From Gammaproteobacteria bacterium (GTDB lineage Bacteria; Pseudomonadota; Gammaproteobacteria; Pseudomonadales; Azotimanducaceae_A): 12,025 bases of DNA. The notes under the pieces are model-generated. The model saw nothing but the letters and a program-made list of their open reading frames with translations. It was not told the DNA's origin and did no database searches. The stretch spans positions 1 to 12,025 of the forward strand of contig PBWF01000080.1 of the NCBI GenBank assembly GCA_002728935.1, given 5' to 3'. This document shows, one piece after another, positions 1-6,353 of the stretch. A program made the translations under genes and the position numbers. The first letter of the stretch is position 1; the number at the start of each line of letters is the position of its first letter.

Positions 1-577
1 GCTGCAGCGCTGCTTTTGCCATCAAGACACCGCAAGCTCCAGAGCCCAATCCAATCGGAACATAGATGCGCGTTAAATCAGGCGCTGCGGTTAATAGTTC
101 AAGCGCGTAAGTGCCAACGCCTACAACTAAATCCTGATGGTATGACGGCACCCAGTGCAGATTCTCCTTTTGCGCCATGGTTTCGGCGAAACGGAGACTC
201 TCAACAAAGTCATCACCCTCTACCAGGAGTTTTGCCCCATATCCTTCAATGGCAGCGTTTTTCTCTGGGTTATTGCCACGCGGGACAACAATCACGACCT
301 CTACCCCTGCCGCCGCTGCCGCAAAGGCAACGCTCTGGCCGTGGTTACCCCGCGTTGCGCAAATCACGCGCTCTGGCATCGCCGTCGCTGCTAATTGAGC
401 AAAGTAGTAAAGCCCACCTCGCACCTTAAACGCGCCCGTCGGGAGATGATTTTCATGTTTCAGCCAGACAGGGCAGCCAAGCCTCGACTCAAGCAGTGGC
501 CATCTGATCTGAGGTGAGGGACTCATCGAGGCGTAAACGACCTTTGCCGCCTCACGTAACTGATCCAATTCAGACAC
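1..577 (-). CDS. PLP-dependent threonine/serine dehydratase-like enzyme (3' end cut off by window)
   Basis: Only the N-terminal 192 residues are in the window; the gene runs off the left edge. The fold-type II PLP signature is clear. TGAFKVRGG at about residues 47-55 holds the Schiff-base lysine (K51). CATRGNHGQS (about 73-82) is the substrate/cofactor loop typical of IlvA/TdcB-type dehydratases, and GLGSGACG (about 176-183) is the start of the phosphate-binding glycine loop. The family deaminates threonine or serine to 2-oxobutyrate or pyruvate; 3-hydroxyaspartate dehydratases look similar and cannot be excluded. The GTG at 577 is chosen because an in-frame stop lies just upstream (587-589) and a weak GTGAG ribosome site sits 8 nt before it. 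It lies 69 bp downstream of the SDR on the same strand, so the two are probably co-transcribed. Family is certain, exact substrate is not. Confidence 0.88.
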   Translation of the reverse strand, partial: MSELDQLREAAKVVYASMSPSPQIRWPLLESRLGCPVWLKHENHLPTGAFKVRGGLYYFAQLAATAMPERVICATRGNHGQSVAFAAAAAGVEVVIVVPRGNNPEKNAAIEGYGAKLLVEGDDFVESLRFAETMAQKENLHWVPSYHQDLVVGVGTYALELLTAAPDLTRIYVPIGLGSGACGVLMAKAALQ

Positions 578-646
578 AGCAATGACTCACAAGTATCAAC
601 GCGCTCGCGGTGCACTTAGGCTCAGCGTTCTCTATGCGCACGGCTA

Positions 647-1606
647 TCAATTCGCCTCGGTAATGCTCGTAAGCGCGCGAAAGTCATGCTCGTACACGTC
701 CCATGGATTCGCTCGCACGCGGGCGTCCAATTGATGTGCGTCATCCCCCACCAAAATTCGCCACTTTTTGTCTTTGACGCCCTTCAAAATGATCTCGGCC
801 GCCTGATCTGCGCTGGTTGGCGCCTGGTCGCGAAACTGCAAGCCTTGCTGATGAACCATTTCGCGCAACTGATCATCGCTCAGATTCATGAGGTGGGCCG
901 CGTCATCTCCCTGCTGATGCATCAAACGCTCCCGAAGGTCTTTTACTTCCTGCTCAGTCATATTGAGGGCATCGGAATGACCCAGCACCTTTCTGGAATT
1001 AATCGCTATCGACGTGCCGATATGGCCAGGCATGACTACTGATACATTGATATGGGGTGCATTGATTCTGAGATCGGTAATGAGCGCCTCACTAAAACCC
1101 TTCACTGCGAATTTCGCCGCAGCGTACGCCGTGTGTGGCGTAGTCGGGCCAATGCTGGCCCAGAACCCATTGACGCTAGAGGTGTTGACGATATGCGCCT
1201 CATCCGCTGCTTGCAGCATGGGCAAGAAGGCACGGCAACCGTAATAAACCCCGTACCAGCAAACCGCGAACGTACGCTCCCACTCATCGCGCGACCCTGC
1301 AACAAACCCGCCGCCACCGCCAATGCCTGCATTGTTGAATAATAGATGGATAGCTGCACCATGGTGATCGGCGACATGCGCCTGAAAAGCGTTGATCTCG
1401 GTTTCACTTGAGACATCGCATAGAAAAGTGCTGACTTTGCTACTACCAGCAGCCTGCGCCAGCTTCGACGTCTCCTGCATGTTCTCTTCCGAGACGTCAC
1501 AGATTGCGACCTCACACCCCTGGCTAACGAGCGCCAAGGTCAGAGCGCGACCCATCCCAGTTCCACCGCCGGTCACCACCGCTACTTTATTGTCAAAACT
1601 ATTCAT
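647..1606 (-). CDS. Classical SDR family NAD(P)-dependent oxidoreductase with long C-terminal part
   Basis: A 319-residue short-chain dehydrogenase. The cofactor-binding loop TGGGTGMG is at 12-19. An aspartate ending strand beta2 (ICDV, D37) points to NAD(H) rather than NADP(H). NNAG is at 91-94, the catalytic Ser is at 143/144, and YAAAK supplies Tyr161 and Lys165. It is about 60-70 residues longer than a minimal SDR: after the PGHIGT segment there is a polar helical insertion (about 210-265) before the last strand. The ATG is preceded by AAGGGG with 8-nt spacing. It probably oxidises or reduces a hydroxyl/keto group on a lipophilic substrate; the substrate is unknown. A sigma-70-like promoter lies about 110 bp upstream, and the PLP enzyme gene follows in the same direction. 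Confidence 0.93.
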   Translation of the reverse strand: MNSFDNKVAVVTGGGTGMGRALTLALVSQGCEVAICDVSEENMQETSKLAQAAGSSKVSTFLCDVSSETEINAFQAHVADHHGAAIHLLFNNAGIGGGGGFVAGSRDEWERTFAVCWYGVYYGCRAFLPMLQAADEAHIVNTSSVNGFWASIGPTTPHTAYAAAKFAVKGFSEALITDLRINAPHINVSVVMPGHIGTSIAINSRKVLGHSDALNMTEQEVKDLRERLMHQQGDDAAHLMNLSDDQLREMVHQQGLQFRDQAPTSADQAAEIILKGVKDKKWRILVGDDAHQLDARVRANPWDVYEHDFRALTSITEAN

Positions 1607-1725
1607 TTGATCAGCCCCTTTTCGCTATCGATTCATCGCCGACTCGAATCACACCGCTTTAATTCCGCCTTCAGCTACTACCATGCTGTAACGGCGCGGC
1701 ACACCTTGCGGCCTGCTCACAGCGC

Positions 1726-1754
1726 AGTACACGATCGTAGGGAGATGATGTCAA
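1726..1754 (-). promoter_or_regulatory. Probable sigma-70 promoter for the SDR-PLP enzyme unit
   Basis: Read on the minus strand, a perfect -35 box TTGACA (1749-1754) is separated by exactly 17 bp from TGTACT (1726-1731), which matches the -10 consensus at 4 of 6 positions. It falls in the gap between the membrane-protein stop and the SDR start and points toward the SDR. It implies a 5' leader of roughly 110 nt. No operator was recognised beside it. Confidence 0.5.
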
Positions 1755-1818
1755 TGGAACGAAAAGGCTAGCCACCTTGGACAAAGAGGCCATCAAAATA
1801 TCGACGGGCGCTTTATGG

Positions 1819-2223
1819 TCAAGTCTGCTGATTGAACGCCGTTGGCCTACGGAGTAATAGCACCGCCAATACTGAGAAAATCCCTAGGGTCACCAGCCCT
1901 TGAAAGAGGCCTGCTCCTCGGTCATCACTCAACTGCCAGACCATCATACTAAAGGCAACTTGAAGCACGTAGACGCCAGCCCAAGGCCACATCCATTTCT
2001 TCATGTAAAAAAAGCCATAGGCTCCCCAGGCATAGACAAACCAATGGGGAATCGCGAGCCACTTTGCTACCCAACCGGAAAATAAGATTCCGAACCAAAC
2101 TTCTTGATCATCGGAGACGGGCTTAAAGAATAGGTCGAACGGTAGGTAAATGATGGCCATGTAAGCGCAGAATGCGAGTAAGGCGTTTGCCCACCATGGC
2201 CTTGCCGAAAAGAATTGCTTCAT
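1819..2223 (-). CDS. Small integral membrane protein of unknown function
   Basis: A 134-residue, tryptophan- and aromatic-rich protein with about four hydrophobic segments: roughly 12-33, 42-72 (possibly one long helix or two short ones), 77-98 and 105-124. It ends with a short polar tail after LLLRRP. There is no signal-peptide cleavage site and no cofactor motif. The ATG is supported by AAAGGGGG five bases upstream. The codon pattern and the clean ribosome site make it a real gene, but I do not recognise a characterised family. It is a lone small inner-membrane protein between the SDR and racemase genes, on the same strand; the 211-bp gap to the SDR with its own promoter suggests a separate transcript. 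Confidence 0.8.
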   Translation of the reverse strand: MKQFFSARPWWANALLAFCAYMAIIYLPFDLFFKPVSDDQEVWFGILFSGWVAKWLAIPHWFVYAWGAYGFFYMKKWMWPWAGVYVLQVAFSMMVWQLSDDRGAGLFQGLVTLGIFSVLAVLLLRRPTAFNQQT

Positions 2224-2271
2224 GATTACCCCCTTTCATCGAGCATTAATCTAGCTTAGCTGGAGCGCTAA

Positions 2272-2400
2272 TCAAACGACTAGTTCAACTAAGTCGCGAA
2301 AAGATGCGGGCCCATCGAAGGCATCGCGCGCCACCGAGACGAACTGCTCAGCCAATGCCTTTCGGGCATAGTTCAAGGATTGCGCATGGGAAGGCCGACG
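2272..2400 (-). other. Short open frame in the racemase-membrane protein gap (possible gene remnant)
   Basis: The 214-bp gap 2224-2437 holds no convincing gene. On the minus strand there is a 42-codon open stretch after a TAA at 2401-2403, ending in TGA at 2272-2274. Its translation looks helical and protein-like (contains YARKALAEQF and FRDLVELVV), but there is no ATG. The only plausible start is TTG at 2374-2376, which has no ribosome site. It may be the decayed 3' end of a lost gene or chance. Confidence 0.2.
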
Positions 2401-2437
2401 TTATCCTCTCTTAAACACAGACCCCATTCTCCGCTAG

Positions 2438-3127
2438 TTAGGTTCTCGCCGCGGCCAGCAGCGCTTCGCAGTGGATCAGCGTGGTATCAAATACCGGAAC
2501 AGAAACATTGCTAGAGTTCAACAAGAGTCCGACTTCGGTGCATCCCAGAATGAGGCAATCAGCCCCTTGATCCCCTAAGCGCTCTGCAATCGTTACAAAT
2601 TCGGCTTCACTTTTTGCTGTTATGACGCTCTGGCACAGCTCATCGTAAATGACGCGGTGAATCTCGTTTCGATCATCTGCTGAGGGGATGACTGGGGTTA
2701 AGCCTCTATCCTCCAGTCGCTCTAAATAAAACGGTTGTTCCATGGTGAAACGGGTTGCCATAAAGCCAGGCCGAGACAGCTGCGCTTCAACGATGCGAGA
2801 GGCGGTGGCATCAGCAATATGCACGAGCGGTATCGATAGGCCCGCCATCATCGCCTCAGCAACTTTGTGCATGGTATTGGTTGCAAGGCCCAGCAACTCA
2901 GCCCCGCCCCGTTCGAGCGCAAGCGCCTCTTGATTTAATCGTTGACCTGCCTCTTCCCACCGATCTTCGGCCTGAAGTCGCTCGATAGCAGCGAAATCTA
3001 CGGATCGGATCAAAAGCTCCGGCGAATGAAGACCGCCCATCGCGACATGAGTCAACTCGCAGAGCTCACGGTAATAGAGTTGAGTGGAGGCAGCCGACAT
3101 ACCTCCTAAAATACCGATTGTTTTCAC
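2438..3127 (-). CDS. Aspartate/glutamate racemase family protein (YgeA-like)
   Basis: A 229-residue protein resembling E. coli YgeA along its length: MKTIGILGGMS at the N-terminus, SVDF at 42-45, TNTMHK at 83-88, HIADAT at 103-108, TRFTMEQPFY at 125-134, GCTEVGLL at 195-202 and PVFDTTLIH at 211-219. The family interconverts L and D forms of acidic amino acids without a cofactor, using two acid/base residues. The second is the Cys of GCTE (C196). The first position is Thr83 rather than Cys, as I recall for the YgeA (L-Asp/Glu racemase) subgroup. The GTG start gives an N-terminus collinear with YgeA. Its own ribosome site is weak (GGTGA, 4-nt spacing), and translation may be coupled to the small ORF ending 4 nt upstream. 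D-amino acid supply for peptidoglycan or amino acid catabolism are possible roles. Confidence 0.9.
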   Translation of the reverse strand: MKTIGILGGMSAASTQLYYRELCELTHVAMGGLHSPELLIRSVDFAAIERLQAEDRWEEAGQRLNQEALALERGGAELLGLATNTMHKVAEAMMAGLSIPLVHIADATASRIVEAQLSRPGFMATRFTMEQPFYLERLEDRGLTPVIPSADDRNEIHRVIYDELCQSVITAKSEAEFVTIAERLGDQGADCLILGCTEVGLLLNSSNVSVPVFDTTLIHCEALLAAART

Positions 3128-3131
3128 TTTG

Positions 3132-3188
3132 TCACCGAGGCATGGCTAGCATAGCTTGAGGGATACTCCATTGTCTGACCGCAACCAT
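3132..3188 (-). CDS. 18-residue leader ORF upstream of the racemase
   Basis: An ATG at 3186-3188 is preceded by a strong ribosome site, AGGAG with 7-nt spacing. The frame encodes MVAVRQWSIPQAMLAMPR and ends in TGA four bases before the racemase GTG. The racemase has only a weak ribosome site of its own, so this ORF probably serves translational coupling or a leader role. No run of one regulatory amino acid is seen, so a classical attenuator is not indicated. The peptide matches nothing I recognise. Confidence 0.4.
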   Translation of the reverse strand: MVAVRQWSIPQAMLAMPR

Positions 3189-3262
3189 TTTGAGGCTCCT
3201 CGTTCTGTTTAGCGGCAGTTTCACCTGTCGAGTGGTGTTTTTTCAGACTGACTAGTTGAGGT

Positions 3263-3345
3263 TTAGCTACTCGTTCGCAGTGCCAAAATATCTATAAGAC
3301 GAGGCTCGGAACCAGAAGGGTGGCGCAATTTACGCAAAGCTTCTG
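3263..3345 (-). pseudogene. Remnant of a sigma-70 family gene 3' end
   Basis: Downstream of the sigma factor stop, an open stretch on the minus strand translates as [20 protein letters not shown] followed by a short tail and TAA (3263-3265). The part [12 protein letters not shown] is the hallmark end of RpoD region 4.2 and matches the intact gene's [12 protein letters not shown]. Upstream of the match the frame stays open but shows no helix-turn-helix (no [10 protein letters not shown]), so only the last ~15 conserved codons survive. It is in a different phase from the intact gene and has no start. It is best read as the residue of a tandem duplicate or of an older sigma gene replaced by recombination. 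Confidence 0.6.
3318..3342 (-). repeat. 25-bp direct repeat, copy in the sigma remnant
   Basis: An exact 25-bp copy of 3469-3493 (begins gggtggcg, ends aaagctt on the + strand). It encodes LRKLRHP in the remnant. Similarity continues with mismatches for a few bases on each side. The two copies are offset by 151 bp. Confidence 0.9.
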
Positions 3346-3428
3346 CCAAGCAATGGCCCAAAGAGGGGTGACGATCCAGGAATCCGAGGGACGAAAGCCG
3401 GAAGATTCGAAAGCCATAACAAGGCGTT

Positions 3429-5366
3429 CTATTTTTCGATAAAACTCTTCAATTGCTCTGACCGAGAGGGGTGGCGCAATTTACGCAAAGCTTTGGCCTC
3501 GATCTGACGGATTCTCTCGCGCGTCACTGAAAACTGTCGCCCCACCTCTTCCAGCGTGTGATCGGTGTTCATGTCAATGCCAAAGCGCATCCTGAGCACT
3601 TTCGCCTCACGTTCAGTCAACGCCCTGAGAACATCGTTGGTTGTATCACGCAAACCTTCATCAGATGCTTGGTCAAGCGGCGATTCAATGGAGGTATCGC
3701 TTACCAAGTTCCAGATCGTTGAATCGTCATCATCTCCAACTGGCGTTTCCAGCGAAATTGGCTGTTTAGCGGCATCCAGCGCCTTGATCACCTTATCCTG
3801 TGGAAGCTCCATTTTTTCACTGAGTTCTTCGATCGTGGCCGGACGTCCGAGCTCCTGCAGCAGTTGCCGACTTAAACGATTAATCTTGTTAACCGTTTCC
3901 ATCATATGCACGGGAACACGAATGGTTCTCGCCAGGTCGGAAATCGATCGAGTAATTGCCTGTCTTATCCACCAAGTTGCGTAGGTTGAAAATTTGAAGC
4001 CTCTTCGATACTCGAACTTATCAACGGCTTTCATCAGACCAATATTGCCTTCTTGAATCAGATCCAAGAAGTGTAAGCCTCGGTTCGTGTATTTCTTTGC
4101 GATGGAAATCACCAACCGCAGGTTGGCTTCAATCATGTCACGCTTTGCTGCGCGCATATGAAGAATAGCTTTATTCAGTTTTTTGTTAGTCTCGCGAATC
4201 TCTGCAAGCGGACGCCCGACTTCTTCTTGAATGCGAGATATCGTTTTCACCGCATGTCTAAGGGGTACACGATTCGCTGTAATTTTTGCAGCCCACTTCT
4301 CATCGGCTTTTTCCAATCGATCAACGAATTTGAGGTCGATGGCATTAGCTTTATAGCGCTTCAAGAATTGATCGCGCGGCATACGCGCTTTATTCACGCA
4401 GACATCCTGGATCACTTTTTCTTGAGCTCTGATCGCTTCCATGTCTGACCCGACCCACGTAATAAGCTCGTCCATCAACGTGGGGACTAGTTTTAAGAGA
4501 CAAAAATTTTCCTGGAGTTTCGCCAAGCTATTTTTATATTTGGAAGATGAAGAGGGCTCTTTAGCCGCAACGCGATCAAAAGCAGCCTTTGCTTTTTTTA
4601 TCGCCGTCATTCGGGCAATAACTTGTGCAGAGTCCAGGCCACCTGTCTCTTCCGTTTCTGCTTCTTCGAATTTGCCACTAGATTTTGCCTCGGCAATTCG
4701 CGAAGTGTCTGGAATCTCAGTTTCGGGATCGAGAAATCCGGCCAAAATAGATGAGAAATCTGGGTTGTCCGAGTCTGTCTCTTCATCGTCCATAATTGCG
4801 TCATAGGACGCGATGATTTGTTCGACTGGGCCAGGATATCCAGCCATTACTCGCATAGCATCTCGGATCCCATCTTCAATCCTTTTGGCTATGACGATTT
4901 CTCCCTCGCGGGTGAGAAGTGGAACCGTGCCCATCTCCCGCATATACATTCTCACAGGATCCATTGTTTTTCCGTGAGCATCGGATATGGGTAGCAGCGA
5001 CTCTTCAGGCAACTCGTCGTCTGCCTGTCCCTTGATCTCCTCCCCATCTTTAGGTGCAGTCTCTAGTATTTGAACATGGAGATCGGTAAAAGCCTGGCAG
5101 AGAGATTCAAACTCATCACCGCCTGCCGCAATTTGTTTAGGAAGTACTTCTGCAATCGCATCCAAAGTCAGATAGCCTTGCTGACGCCCGAGGTCTAAGA
5201 GTCCTGCTAAGGCTATCTCTAGCGTTTCTGCTTCGTCTTCAGCATCCTCTCCGAGCGAAATTCGGCTCGTTAGAATCTCTAAGGCATCCATCTCATCCTC
5301 AGAAGCTTCAACCAATTCATTCTCGATAATCGAATCGAAATCGCCTTCGCTCATCTGATTTGACAT
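3429..5366 (-). CDS. rpoD: RpoD-type (group 1/2) sigma-70 factor, probable second RpoD paralogue
   Basis: A 645-residue sigma factor that directs RNA polymerase to promoters. In order: an acidic N-terminal extension (1-55); region 1.1 (55-110, GYLT...LP); region 1.2 with [13 protein letters not shown] (136-148); a large non-conserved region (about 175-400); region 2 (410-483) with [20 protein letters not shown]; region 3; and region 4 with [20 protein letters not shown]. The -10 contacts known for E. coli RpoD are all present (Y462, W465, W466, Q469, T472), as are H487/E490 and the -35 helix residues R616, E617 and R620, so promoter preference should be housekeeping-like. The ATG at 5366 has AAGGA 7 nt upstream. 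An in-frame ATG at 5396 has no ribosome site. No dnaG or rpsU lies next to it, and region 3 ([27 protein letters not shown]) is divergent, so I infer a paralogue. Confidence 0.93.
   Translation of the reverse strand: MSNQMSEGDFDSIIENELVEASEDEMDALEILTSRISLGEDAEDEAETLEIALAGLLDLGRQQGYLTLDAIAEVLPKQIAAGGDEFESLCQAFTDLHVQILETAPKDGEEIKGQADDELPEESLLPISDAHGKTMDPVRMYMREMGTVPLLTREGEIVIAKRIEDGIRDAMRVMAGYPGPVEQIIASYDAIMDDEETDSDNPDFSSILAGFLDPETEIPDTSRIAEAKSSGKFEEAETEETGGLDSAQVIARMTAIKKAKAAFDRVAAKEPSSSSKYKNSLAKLQENFCLLKLVPTLMDELITWVGSDMEAIRAQEKVIQDVCVNKARMPRDQFLKRYKANAIDLKFVDRLEKADEKWAAKITANRVPLRHAVKTISRIQEEVGRPLAEIRETNKKLNKAILHMRAAKRDMIEANLRLVISIAKKYTNRGLHFLDLIQEGNIGLMKAVDKFEYRRGFKFSTYATWWIRQAITRSISDLARTIRVPVHMMETVNKINRLSRQLLQELGRPATIEELSEKMELPQDKVIKALDAAKQPISLETPVGDDDDSTIWNLVSDTSIESPLDQASDEGLRDTTNDVLRALTEREAKVLRMRFGIDMNTDHTLEEVGRQFSVTRERIRQIEAKALRKLRHPSRSEQLKSFIEK
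3469..3493 (-). repeat. 25-bp direct repeat, copy inside the sigma gene
   Basis: This is the partner of 3318-3342 and lies in the codons for KLRHP and neighbours near the C-terminus of the sigma factor. Both copies sit in the same coding context within their own frames, so the repeat reflects shared ancestry of sigma coding sequence rather than an unrelated site. Confidence 0.9.
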
Positions 5367-5443
5367 GCTCAAATCCTTCTCTTTGGGTTGGCCCATGCGT
5401 GCGCTTCTAGATCACAGCAGGCTGGTAACTAGCTCCATTGGTT

Positions 5444-5459
5444 ATGCCAATATCGGCAT
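5444..5459. promoter_or_regulatory. 16-bp near-palindrome upstream of the sigma gene (possible operator)
   Basis: ATGCCAATATCGGCAT pairs with itself at 7 of 8 half-site positions. It lies about 78 bp before the sigma ATG, just downstream of a TATTAT element on the minus strand, so a bound regulator could block the transcription start. There is no second copy elsewhere in the window, and no regulator gene is adjacent. Confidence 0.3.
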
Positions 5460-5524
5460 CGCCATAATAAATACTATCTATGTCCAATCATAACACCGAT
5501 TTAGACAGAACGGTGACTCTCGAG

Positions 5525-5662
5525 CTAGTCGCTAGGAGTAATTTTCTGCAGTAATTCCCGAAACTTACGTAATAAAGCGCTGCGTGGTTTAGGCCCTTCG
5601 GTGAGTGATTCTATATCCAGCAAATAAGAGCCAGGGAGTAAATCCCTCGGACATAACGGCAT
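5525..5662 (-). CDS. Possible 45-residue small protein or gene fragment
   Basis: On the minus strand, ATG at 5660-5662 opens 45 codons ending in TAG (5525-5527). The translation begins MPLCPRDLLPGSYLLDIESL and ends in a basic helical stretch (about residues 26-40) and TPSD. It looks protein-like, but there is no ribosome site, two in-frame stops lie just upstream, and the other minus-strand frames are also partly open here. It may be chance or the tail of a lost gene. No family is recognised. Confidence 0.2.
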   Translation of the reverse strand: MPLCPRDLLPGSYLLDIESLTEGPKPRSALLRKFRELLQKITPSD

Positions 5663-6300
5663 CTATACCCGAGCGGTATTTCACACGGCTGGATACACTG
5701 TTTTAAAGGGTTGAAGTAAGAAGGTAATGGCACAATGATCGGCCGATAGGCACCAACTCTGCGCGAGCGAGTGCCCTTTACACGGTAATTTTAGCCCTTT
5801 TCATCGCCTTGATTGACTCCAGCATCATCGAGCGTTGGACTGAACCGATAGACCTTCGAGTTGCCAATATACCTGACTGCAAACAGAAATTAGTCTTCAT
5901 TGTCAACATGGAAGCTCCCGAGAAACCTCCACTTTTCAATTAACGATGTCCCCATTATTCGCATTTATAGTAGCAACCCTCGCTAGTTCCAGCTGGTTGC
6001 ACAAAATGTGTTCTCCTCGGCAGGACGGATACACGATCAGCTGGGCTAGTCGAGACCAACTGACCGCTAACAAAGCAACGCCAAAACGCCTTGACCAGCA
6101 GCGGCCGCCATCCTGCGAAACTTCCTTGCAAACAGATCCTCATGGCTATTGTCAGAGGCTGATTTTACCTGCTACGTTCGCGCGGATTCCCCATTTGATG
6201 TATCTCCTTGAGACAATGAATCCGACTAAGTCAACAAGTCTGCTGAAAGACTAATTTTATCGGCGCCCTGGAGGGGTGCACTTTGTGGCGCTGAATTCTT

Positions 6301-6346
6301 GATCGCGAGCCGCACCAGCCAAGCCCATAGGCTTGGGGCAGCGATC
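6301..6346 (-). repeat. Stem-loop just downstream of cysQ
   Basis: A perfect 7-bp inverted repeat CCAAGCC-CATA-GGCTTGG (6319-6336) is nested within an outer GATCGC/GCGATC pair (6301-6306 / 6341-6346). It begins about 8 nt after the cysQ stop in the direction of transcription. No T-run follows, so it is not a standard intrinsic terminator. It could stabilise the mRNA 3' end or act with Rho. Confidence 0.35.
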
Positions 6347-6353
6347 CGGGTAG

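Larger units (their letters stand above)
5367..6353. other. Gene-poor intergenic region between the sigma gene and cysQ
   Basis: Nearly 1 kb without a convincing gene. It contains a 16-bp near-palindrome (5444-5459) in front of the sigma gene, an AT-rich patch at about 5461-5500 that could hold its promoter (TATTAT on the minus strand at 5464-5469, no good -35 at the right distance), a doubtful small ORF (5525-5662) and a hairpin at 6301-6346. The 102-codon plus-strand frame at 5946-6254 has no ribosome site and no recognisable motif. No tRNA, IS end or repeat array is seen. The length suggests gene decay or an unrecognised regulatory RNA. Confidence 0.6.

Noticed and set aside
3230..3246. 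Plus-strand hairpin followed by six T near 3238-3243
   Set aside because: The stem is only about 4 bp and no plus-strand gene lies upstream, so a terminator call is not supported.
3318..3493. 25-bp direct repeat as attachment sites of an integrated element at the sigma gene 3' end
   Set aside because: Only about 126 bp lie between the copies, with no integrase or cargo, and both copies encode the same sigma peptide. Duplication of coding sequence explains it better.
4158..4806. Plus-strand frames of about 100-120 codons opposite the sigma gene
   Set aside because: Shadows of the sigma coding sequence, with no ribosome sites or motifs.
5366..5396. Upstream in-frame ATG at 5396 as start of the sigma factor
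   Set aside because: No ribosome site precedes it, while the ATG at 5366 has AAGGA at ideal spacing.
5946..6254. Plus-strand 102-codon frame with a hydrophobic N-terminus
   Set aside because: No ribosome site before the ATG, no recognisable domain, low-complexity mixed composition after residue 20, and a 62-codon minus-strand frame overlaps it. More likely chance openness in a gene-poor gap.
6301..6346. Intrinsic terminator for cysQ
   Set aside because: The stem is good, but no run of T follows in the direction of transcription, so it is listed only as a stem-loop.
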